Part shown: positions 15,730 through 27,700 of the stretch, one piece after another | Numbering within the stretch: position 1 is the first letter of the stretch | Layout of the letters: every line of letters begins with the position of its first letter | IMG/VR virus record: IMGVR_UViG_3300031569_000027 | Coordinates: 1-29,934 of that record | DNA length: 29,934 nucleotides | Reading direction: 5' to 3' (one strand) | Source of the DNA: a virus | Position numbers and translations under genes: made by a program | Notes under the pieces: model-generated | Database searches by the model: none | What the model was told of the DNA's origin: nothing | The model's input: only the letters and a program-made list of their open reading frames with translations

Positions 15730-18700
15730 ATGAAATACACAGGTAAGAATCCAAACGGATTAAATCAAATCAGTCAAAGTTTACTATCTTTAGATGTAAA
15801 TGGGGTAGAGCAGATAACAGTATCAACTGATTCGGTTATTATTAACACCGAATTATCAGTTGATAAAGGTATTTCTGCCGTTTCATATACTGGTTCGGTA
15901 TTTAGTGGAAGTGAGGTGGTTACATCCACACTTACTGCAGATGGTATCGTTGTAGGTACGATAGATGGTACAATTATTAGTGGTACTGAATTTAGTGGCT
16001 CATTTAGTGGGTCTTTTGAAGGTGACGGAAATTCTATAACCAATATACCTACATCAGCATTGGTTGGTGATATCAATAGAATTGCTGAAGGTGATTCTAA
16101 CGCAACTATAACTGATGATAAACTTTCAATAAATGTTGATACTGATATAACTGGTTCAGTATTAGTAACAAACACACTTTCAGCATCTTTTGTAGAAGGT
16201 GATGGTAGTAGGTTGTTTAATATATCAGCTGATTCGGTTGGTGATATTAATAGATTACAATCTGGTTCCGCAACAGCTATAATCTCTCCTAATGAAGGTT
16301 TAGTTACCAATGTAGGAATTGTAACTCAAAAGTATTTGGGTGTGTCTGGTTCTGCTAATATAGCTGGAGATTTAGATGTAGAAGGTACCGCAACAATTCA
16401 AAACTTAAATGTTGAGGGAATAATTACAACAACTGAGTTAAAGGCAACTTACATTTCATCATCAATAATTTACGCAACTGGTTCAAACAAATTTGGAGAT
16501 GATTCTTCAGCTGTTCAAGAGTTTACTGGTTCGGTTAGAATAAAAGATACAATACAAATACCAACATATTCATCTGATCCTGAATCTGGTAGAGTTGGTG
16601 AAATATATTACAACGATACTGATACTAACATATATCGATATACAGGTACCGAATGGTTAGAGGCAGCTGGAACGGCTGGTTCTTCTGGTACATCTGGAAC
16701 ATCTGGTACTTCTGGTACTTCTGGTACATCTGGAACATCTGGTACTTCTGGTTCTTCTGGAACATCTGGTGAAGATGGTACTGATGGAAGTGGTGGTACT
16801 TCTGGTACTTCTGGTACTTCTGGTACTTCTGGAACAACTGGTACCGCTGGTACATCTGGTTCTGGAGGTACATCAGGAACGTCTGGTACATCTGGAACAT
16901 CTGGTTCTGGTGGTACTTCTGGTACTTCTGGAAGTAGTGGTACAAGTGGTACATCTGGTTCTTCTGGTGAAGATGGTACTGATGGAAGTGGGGGTACTTC
17001 TGGTACTTCTGGAACATCTGGAACTTCTGGTACATCTGGTTCTTCTGGTACAAAGGGAACTGCTGGTAGTGGAGGAACATCTGGTTCATCTGGATTTGGT
17101 TCTTCTGGTACAAGTGGTAGTGGTGGAACTGCTGGAACTGGTGGTAGTGGTGGTACTTCTGGTACTTCTGGAACTTCTGGAACATCAGGAACTTCTGGTA
17201 CTTCTGGAATATCTGGTACTGGTGGAACATCTGGGACATCTGGGACAAGTGGAACATCTGGGACAAGTGGAACAAACGGAACTGCTGGAACTGGTGGTAG
17301 TGGGGGAACTTCTGGAACTTCTGGAACATCAGGAACTTCTGGTACATCTGGTTCATCTGGATTGGATGGAGCTACTGGAACTGGTGGAGCTACTGGTACA
17401 TCTGGGACAAGTGGAACATCTGGGACAAGTGGAACTTCTGGGACATCTGGAACAAGCGGTACTTCTGGAACATCTGGAACTAACGCAACGGCTGGTTCTG
17501 GTGGAACGGCAGGTACTGCTGGAACTTCTGGAACTTCTGGAACTTCTGGTTCTTCTGGAACAAGCGGTGTTGATGGAACATCTGGGACAAGTGGAACATC
17601 TGGAACTTCAGGAACTAACGGAACTGCTGGAACTGGTGGTACAAATGGAACTGCTGGAACTGGTGGTACAAATGGAACTGCTGGAACTGGTGGAACTTCG
17701 GGAACAAACGGAACCGCTGGAACTGCTGGAACTGGTGGTACAAATGGAACTGCTGGAACTGGAGGTACATCTGGTACAAATGGAACTGCTGGAACTGCTG
17801 GAACTGGTGGAACAAACGGAACTGCTGGAACTGGAGGTACATCTGGTACAAATGGAACTGCTGGTACTGGAGGTACATCCGGAGCATTAGCATTAACTGG
17901 TACTACTAACAATGGTTTACTTACCTATGATGGTGCTGGGGCAAACGTTGAGAGTAATCTTACTTTTGATGGAACAACATTAAACTTATCTGGTAACTTA
18001 AATGTTACTGGTACACAAACAACTGTCAATACTGAAATAATTCAATTGGCAGATAATATTATAACTCTTAATTCAAACTTTACAACTGGTACTCCATCGG
18101 AGAATGCAGGTATTGAAGTATTAAGAGGTACATCAGCAACAAAATCATTTTATTGGAAAGAATCATCAGATAGATGGTATTCAGATTCAAGCTTTCAAGC
18201 AAACGGAGATATATATGGTAATCGTATAAATACTGGACAAGGACTTACTGAGGTTTACAATATGAACCAAAACGTTCGTTCAACTGATTCACCTACATTT
18301 GATAATTTAACAATTGGTGATAGTGGTAACACTGGAACATCACTAAACATTATAGCAACAAATACTGCTGGTTCTCCTGCAGCAACCGCTATGATTAATA
18401 TGAGTGGTTATGAAGGTAGAGCAATTGGTACTATGTTTACTGATGTATCTTATAGTGGTAGAGAATGGTTTGCTGGTTTACGATATAGTGGTGGATTCAC
18501 AAATTACCAAATTGGATACGATTTAACTGGTGGACAAGCTGAATACGCAACGAACTCAATGCTTACCATAAACGATAGTGGAAACGCATTTTTCAAAGGG
18601 TATGTATCAGCTACGAGTTTTAGACCAACTAACATAGTAACTAATAGAATTGTTAAATTCGATGGAACTGATTTAGATGACTCTATAATGAGTGATGATG

Positions 18701-21700
18701 GTTCTACTGTAACTCTAAGTGGTGATTTAACTGTAACTGGTACCATTGATGGAAATATAAGTGGTACTGCTAATGATGCAAATAGATTAGTTAGGGAAGA
18801 TAATAGAATAATTTCACCATCAGAACTTTCTGCTGGTAGATTAAAATTTGGTTTCACATCTTGGGGAAATAGTAACTCAGCCCCATACGCTGATTTCTTA
18901 CACTTACGTTCGTACACCGATTCATCTGGTGGTTCGGATAACTTAGTGATGTTTAAGAAGAGTGGTATTGGAATGAGAATTTGGCAACAAACTTGGGGTT
19001 CTGCAACTGCTTACTCATCTTATGTAGATGTATTGGATAGTTCAAACTCACCATACGCTTACGTAATGAACCAAAATGTTCGTACAACTGATTCACCTAG
19101 ATTCGCAAGAGTTAATATAGATAATACAAATAATTATATAGATACGATTTCTAACTACCTATCATTTAAATCAGGTGGTAACGAAATGACATTTGGTGGT
19201 TCAACATCAATGTATATTAACTATCGTGCAGCACTTGGTGGAACACCAACTCATTGGATTTGGAATGCTGGTTCATCATCTTCATTTGCAAGATTTAGTT
19301 TAGGTAGGTTAGATGCTGATAGTTTATATGATAGAAATGATACTGGATATTACACAAACCCAGCATCAACATCAAATCAAAGTGCATTACAATTACAAAG
19401 TTCTGAACCATTAAGATTCGGAACAACATCAACGGCATTATTCCACCATTATAGTAATTCTACTCCAGTTGCATTTGCAATGAGAAAGGGTGGAACTTCA
19501 TTTGCAGATGGTTCAACATTTGGTGTATTGAATTTACAAAGAACAAATCATACAAATGGTGATACTAACGCTGGTGCATCTCTATTCTTTGAATTAAAAG
19601 ATAGTGGTGGTACATTAAGAGAATATGCTGGTATTACTGGTAGAAAAACAACTGCTGGGGCAAGTGGAGGCCAATTAGATTTCCATAACTATGGTAGAAA
19701 TGTTGTAGCTAGTATGAATAGTGATTATTTCTATCATACTTCAGATGTTAGAACACCAATATTCTACGATTCTGATAATACTAATTATTACGTAAACCCT
19801 AACGCAACATCAAACTTATATAGAGTTGATATCAACAATCAGTTAAGAATGAACTCTGGTACAGCAATATATTTATACACAGCTGCTGGTAACCAAAGAG
19901 GGATGATTCAAGCAACTGATACGAATGATAATCATTTAATCATAGCAACATCTGGTGGTGAAGATATTTCATTTAAAGATGGTGGATTAGGTGGTACAAC
20001 TAACTTTTTGATTAGAGGTGATGGTGATACTATAACTACACGAAATAATTACGCAACTAGATTTTATTCAGCAGGACAATCAACATATTACGTAGACCCA
20101 GATGGAACGACAAATATAAACAACTTAATTATAAATGGAACTATATCTGGTATAACGGCATTAGAAATAGATGCAACTCCATATAATGATATTCGTTCAT
20201 TAGGGACTAGAGCATTTACCAATGGTTCAAATCCAAATATAACAACTGCTCAAGTAATTTCCGAAATGGAAAGTGATGGGGCATTTGACTCATATAGTTC
20301 AGTATTTAAAACTTCTTGGAGTTATGCTGGGAATTACAATTTAACTGATGCTGGTAGGTTTACTGAAACTGCTGGTTCTTCTTGGATAACTTGGACTGAT
20401 AATTCATCCGATTCAGCAAGAGGAAACATTACTACATTAGCAATCGCACCAAATTCAGGTGGTTCTGCTGGAAAAGTATTCATATATAATGACCAAGGTA
20501 GTGGTTATTCACCAGGTTGGAGAGAAGTATGGACTTCTACTTCAGACGGAGCTGGTTCTGGATTGGATGCTGACTTATGGGATGGGAATCAATTCGCATC
20601 TTATTTAAATCAAGCAGTAAGAACTAATGATAGACCTACCTTTTTAGGATTAACCATATCTGATAATATATATCATACTAGTGATAGTAACACTTATATG
20701 GGATTCCATGCGAATGACCAATGGAGAGTTGTAACTGCTGGTGGTGAACGATTGGAAGTTAACAATAGTGGAATTCAGGTACAAGGTAGTGTATATCTTA
20801 ACAATACAAATACTAGGCTTGTAGAAGGTGGTGGTAACGCATTAAGAATAGAAACAAATACTGGATACATTGATATAGGTTCAATGAATACTGGTTGGAT
20901 TCACTTTCAAGGAAATAGAGATTATTACTTTAATCGCCAAACTGTTTTTGATGCAAATATACGACCTTATGCAAATAACAATAGACTTTTAGGAACATCA
21001 GCTCAACGATGGTCTAACGTTTACGCTCAACTTGGAAACTTTGCTGGAAATCTTGATGCAGGTACATTTAGAGATAGAGATAATACCGCATACTATGTAA
21101 ACCCAGCAAGTACATCTAGAATTAATAATTTAGATGTTATATCTAAACGAACCGATTTTTCTGCATCAAGTGGATGGGATGCAATTGGGTTTGGTAACGC
21201 GACTAATCTACATATGAACGGCCACAATCAATTTTGGTTTGGAGCTGGAAATGGTACTTGGTTTACTGGAACCGCTAATTCAAAATCCCAAGCTTCTGGT
21301 TTAGCAGCAGATGCCTCAAACGCACATGATTTACTAATTTCTACAATGCAAGGTACTTCATCTAATGATAGAGGTATCACATTCGCAGTTGATACTAGTG
21401 GAGCTGGAACCGGTGGATGGAGATTAGGTAAATGGCATAGTGGTAATAGTAGAGCAGCTTCTCTATTAGCTATCGATGGTACATTGGTTGCTAAAGGTGG
21501 TAATACGGATGAGTATGATTATTATGGAAATGATTATTCATCATACTATAATGATGGTCAACCTAATTGGGCTGGTGATTCTGGTGCGGGATGGCACAAA
21601 CCATCAATAGTAGCATCTTCTGCAATTCAGATTCAATCTGGAAACGGAGGAGCGAATTCAAGAAAACCTCAAATACAATTTCATCAGTATGGATATGGTG

Positions 21701-24700
21701 GACCTGCAATAGAGTATGATGGACCTAATAAGAAGTTACAAATCGGAATGATTGGTACATCAACCGCAAATAGGTTTAATACATTTGCATTAAAATTTGG
21801 TGGAAATGAGGCTTTTGTAGTTAATACTGATTACGCTTCACACAATTCAGATTTTAGAGCACCTATATTCTATGATACAAATGATACAAATTATTTCGGA
21901 AACTTCGCTGGAGTTTCTAGAATTAATCAAGCACAATTAACTTATTTAGGCGTAGGTACCGCAGCAAACACAACTGGTGGATATCGAATTAATATGGGTG
22001 GTTCTATTGATATGAACAATAACTCTATTGATTATGTAACTCAGTTACACTTCCAAGATAATGTTAGATTCTACGATGAAGGTAATGATTCATACTTAAA
22101 CTTTAAGTATGGTGATTCTAATGCTGGTGGTATTAAGTTCTATAATGGTGGTGGTACTAGAAAAGGGTATATATACGCTGATAGTAGTGGATTTGGTTTA
22201 TTAGATAATGATGGAAGTTGGGCACTAAGAACACAAACTGGTAATAATCCATTAGAACTAAGAACTAACAACAATGTTGAGTTCCAAGTTTATACTTCAT
22301 ATACTTTATCTCCAGGTTCATCAAGAGCACCAATTTTCTATGATTCTGATAATACTGGATATTACTTAAATCCAAATGGTACTTCAAATTTAAACGGATT
22401 GACTGTTGGTTCTATGACTGTTGGTTCTATGACTGTTGATGGGTACGATGTAATTACTGGTGGAAATTTACCAGATTACACTGCCAATATTGAAAATGGT
22501 TCGTTTTATAATATTACGGACCGAATGAATTCTGCAGAAGTAAGAAAACAACTTGGTAACACATCATCTAAAATAGAAAAAATAGATGATAACACAGCAC
22601 CAGCTGAAGGAGCTTTTAAAGTTACTGGTTATTTAGGATTTAATGATGCACGATTTATTAAGATTGATAAAGAATCTGAATATACTTTTGAAGTTTGGAT
22701 TAAAGTAATTGATGGTGGTGATACTAACCAACGATTATATATGGGCTGGGAAATGTATGATAGAAATAAATCATCATATGGTAACTCACAAAGATATTGG
22801 GGTTCTGGTGGAACTCAATTTGATACTAACACTAACACAAATGGTTGGTATAAAGTATCCGGTCGAATCAAAGGTTCAGGTTTTAAAGCTGATGCTCAAT
22901 ATGGAAAAGTTGTACTTCTTTTTAACTATTCATCAAATGTGGGTGTAACTCATTATTGTGGATTAAAACTTTACAAATCAGAACAAAGTGTTAGTAAATT
23001 AAGATTTCATGGTACAGGTGATGGTAATTCTACATATGTTCATAACTTAACTGACCAAAGATATCCATCTATTGAAGGTGATGCAAACAAACAAATAATG
23101 ATTCGGAATTCTTCCGGATGGACTAAGATTGGTGCATTAAATACATCTTACACATATTACTATACCGATAGACCATCAAATTATTTTGATAAAAGAATAG
23201 AAACTGGTGGTGATATGAGAGCACCAATATTCTACGATAGAAATAATACTGGAACTTATATAGACCCTAATACAACTGGAATATCTCTCCAAGCATTAGG
23301 TCAAATAAGAACCACTAGAGCAGATGGATTTAGAGTTGATAGTTCATCATATGCTAGAATAGATTTAGATTCTAATAATAATTGGTCTTATATAAGATTG
23401 CAAGATAATGGGGCAGTTTCTTGGGATATTGCATCATACAATGGTGGTATCTTAGAACTAAGACCAGGTGGTGGTGGTTCAAATAGAACTTATTTCGATA
23501 GTAGTGGTAATTCATTCTCCCAAGGTTCCAAAAGAGCACCAATTTTCTATGATTTAAATGATACTGGGTTTTATCTAAATCCAGCAAGTACATCAAAGTT
23601 CAACGTTCTAAACACATATTCATATCAAGGTAATGGTAATGTGGGGGGAACTGGTTCGGCATCTTGGCATCCATCTGGTATCTACTCAGCTGGTTACAAC
23701 TGGTTGTATGGTGGTATCAATGGTGGTGGTGGTTCTGCTACAAACTTTGGTGATGTAAGGGCAACTATATTCTACGATTATAATGATACTGGTTATTATG
23801 TAGACCCTAACTCAACTTCACAATCTGCAAGATTTAGAGGAAAAGTGGTAATTGGTCCTAATACTACTTGGGGTGATTATATTCAAATTGGTGGTAATGG
23901 TAGAGAGTTTACAAACAACGCTTCATATGCATCAGTAGTAACTACTAATGGTAACTTACATATCGATGCTGGTTCCGGAATGGGTACTTATATAAACTAT
24001 TATGATGGTAGTAATATCCGATTTGGTAATGGAGGAAACTCAGTTCATAGTAGATGGAGTTCAAATGGAAACTTATATGTAGGTTCTGATGGTGATGGTG
24101 GTTATAAGTTAAGGGTTAATGGCCAGCTGTATGTAAATACGGATATCCGAACTCCTATATTATATGATGCAAATAACACAGGTTATTATGCAAATATGGC
24201 ATCTACATCTATCTTTAATGATTTAAGAGCAGATATATTCTACGATAAAGATAACACATCATATTATGTTAGACCAGGTTCTACTTCATATTTAAATGAT
24301 TTAAGACCAAACATAATATATGATAGAAATAATACAAACTATTATTTAGATGCAGCAAGTACTTCTCGTACTAATTTTGTTAGAATTAATAACTTATATG
24401 ATGAGCAAGAAAGAAGATTTACTTCTCCATCTGGTGGTTCATCTACGGGTAATGCAGGTACAACAACGGGCGCAATTAGAATATATTTTCCTACAAATAG
24501 AAGAAGGTCTAATACGATGCACCGATTTAGAGTTGTACTCTACGAATATAGTACTGGTAAAAGTAGTAGTTGGGAGATTGGTGGATATAACTATTCAAAT
24601 GGCCAAATGTATAATGTATTCGCTACTCAGTTAACTGATTCAGGTAAGACTGCGCAAGTTGTTCGTTGGGGTGATGATGGTAGTAGAAACTGGGTGACAA

Positions 24701-27700
24701 TTGGTGAAGCATCTCAAACTTGGAGTTACCCACAAGTCAATATTACGGATTTACAAACTGGTCATAGTGGATATTCTACTAACTGGGGGAATGGTTGGGT
24801 AGTAAACTTTGGTAGTATTCCTGGTGGACAATCTACTTCAAGACCGGCATCTTTAGTTCTTACCTCTAATAATGCAAGCAGTTATAGTGGTGATTTATAC
24901 GCAAATCGTTTCTACGATAAAGGTAACACAGCTTATTACTTAGACCCTGCATCTACTTCATATTTAAATGATTTAAGAAGTAACATATACTATGATAGAA
25001 ATAATACTGGGTATTACATACACGCTGATAGTACTTCTAGATTAAGCCAATTAGAAATTATTGGTAGAACTGTAATTGGTGGTAGATTTGATTACAATGC
25101 ATACAATCAAGTTGGTACTACGAGATTACACTTCGGTGGTGGAAATTCAGATGCAAATAGTAATTACTATATTGGTACAAACTTAAATAATTATGGTGGT
25201 AATTACACAAAATTAGATTTAAGATGGCATACTGGTATCCGTATGGGTGCACAACCTGGTTATGGTGGAATTCGATTCTATGATACTGAAGATTTAGGTA
25301 CTGAAATATTTGCAATTGGTAAAAGTTCAAATTTTGCACAAGCTGCTTATAGTGTAAGAGCACCTGTTTTCTATGATTCAAATGATACTGGTTATTATAC
25401 TGACCCTAACTCATTTACTAGATTAAATAGATTACAAATAAACGCACGAAATGATAATTATTATGTTGGTACTGTAAACTCAACTAATAATCAAAGTAAT
25501 TGGCAGAATTTAACAAACGTAAACGGACAATTTACAGTTACTCAGTATAACGCTATTCAGAATTATTCAAATTCACCGGGTAGTTCAGTTTATACATATG
25601 GGTCTGTAATAAGTACGAGAACCGCTAACCATTCTTTCCAATTGTATTCTGCGCATACTGGTGATTTAGCATACAAAACACAATGGAACAATGATAATTA
25701 CTCTGGGTGGTTAACACCAGTAGTTTATGGTAGAAATAGTGGTTCGACTAGTGGTCATACTATATATGGAAGTACATATTATGATCGTGATAGTACTGGT
25801 TACTATACAAACCCTGCCTCTACATCTAATATGAACACTATCCAAATTACTGGTGGTGGTACTCTTAGATTTATGGATTATGGTTTAGGTGTAACTGGAA
25901 CATATACATCTACTAGATTACAAACCATATTTAATATGGATGACCAATATTCGATATCGGATAATGGAGCAGCTACTAATAACGCTTACGGGTTATATTG
26001 GTCACATCCAAACGCTGGTGGATTGGGTGGAGCAAACAACTTGAATGATCATGGTTTAGTAATAATCAATAATGGTACGTTTAGAGCAGCAATATCAAGT
26101 AGAGCAGTATTTAGTAATGAAGTTAGAGGAACATTATTCAGAGATTATAATGATACTGGGTATTATGTAGACCCTGCATCAACTTCTAGATTAAAAAATC
26201 TTAGAATAGAAGCTGGGCATGGTGATACTCGATTACAATTATTTTATAATCAAGGAAATCCTATATACGATTCACATTTAACACTTTGGGCATCTGAACC
26301 TGGTATTACTTATGATAACTCTGGTATTGGTGGTAATGTTAACTTTAGTGGACAATATTATGGTAGACAAAGTAATAGTAACCCATATGGTGCATATACG
26401 AGATTCGATGTAAATTCAGGACATGTAGAAGCATGGACAACCACAGGTTCTGCTGGTTCTGCTGGAGGACAAGGTACTCGTCAATGGTATGTAAATCAAG
26501 CTGGTAACGTATATGCAAGGTCATCATCAAGAGCACCAATTTTCTACGATTCAAATAATACTGGATACTACTTAAACCCGGCATCTACATCTATTTTGAA
26601 TGATATTAGAGTTGATATAATGTATGATAAAGATAATACATCATATTATGCTAGACCTGGTTCAACTTCTATATTTAACGATTTAAGAGCTAATATATTT
26701 TACTCTCGTAGTAATACTGGATATTATTCAGATCCGGAATCTACATCAAACTTCAATGTTTTAAGAGCTAAAACGTTTAGAAATGATGGTGGTGCATCAT
26801 CGGATGATGGATTTGGTATATATTGGGACAGTGGTGCATCACAAGCTTACGCAATCTTTAGAGAAGGTGGTGGATGGAGTTATCCATATCCTGATTTAAG
26901 AATTGCATTCCATACTGGTATTAAATTTGGAGCAAATTCATCTTATCAAGGGATGCGTTTCTACAATGATTACAATATGGCAACTCAAGTAATGTCTGTT
27001 AACAATGGTTCAGACCCACTTGGAGGAAATAATGTATATGTAAATAACTCATTACAAGCTGGTTCTTCATTAAGAGCACCAATCTTTTACGATTCGAATA
27101 ATACTGGATATTACTTAAACGCTGCTTCAGACTCTACTTTTAATACTTTGAGAATGAACGGAAGTATATTCTTAAATACTCGTTCTGGTACGGTAGCAAC
27201 TAACTATGGTTATGGTAACTATGGTGTATATACTTCTACTAGATATCAATTATTATGGTCAATGGGTACTTCATACAATTTACCGAATGGTGGTGAAAAC
27301 ACTGGTAACTTATATGGTGTAGCTTGGTCACATCCAAATGCTGGAGGTGCGGCATCTAACCTTGATACTCATGGTATGATAGTTCTTGTAAATGGTGGAT
27401 TTGCTTCATCTATTTCGAGACGAATTGTAGCATCATCTGATGTTAGGGGAACACGTTTCTACGATTACAATAATACTGGTTATTATTTAGACCCTGCATC
27501 TACATCACAATTGAATCAAATAGATGTAAATGGAAATATCCGACATAGGGGTGATACTAACACTTATTACGGATTCCATGCGGCTGACCAATGGAGAGTT
27601 GTAACTGGTGGTACTGAAAGATTTGAGGTGAATAACGCTCAAATCTATATGACTAGAGAATTGAGATGTACGCAAGATGTTATCGCATTCTATTCTGATG

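Noticed and set aside
15444-15740. 98-codon minus-strand frame opposite the 110-residue structural gene
   Set aside because: It is a shadow of a well-supported + strand gene with a paralogue; it has no independent evidence.
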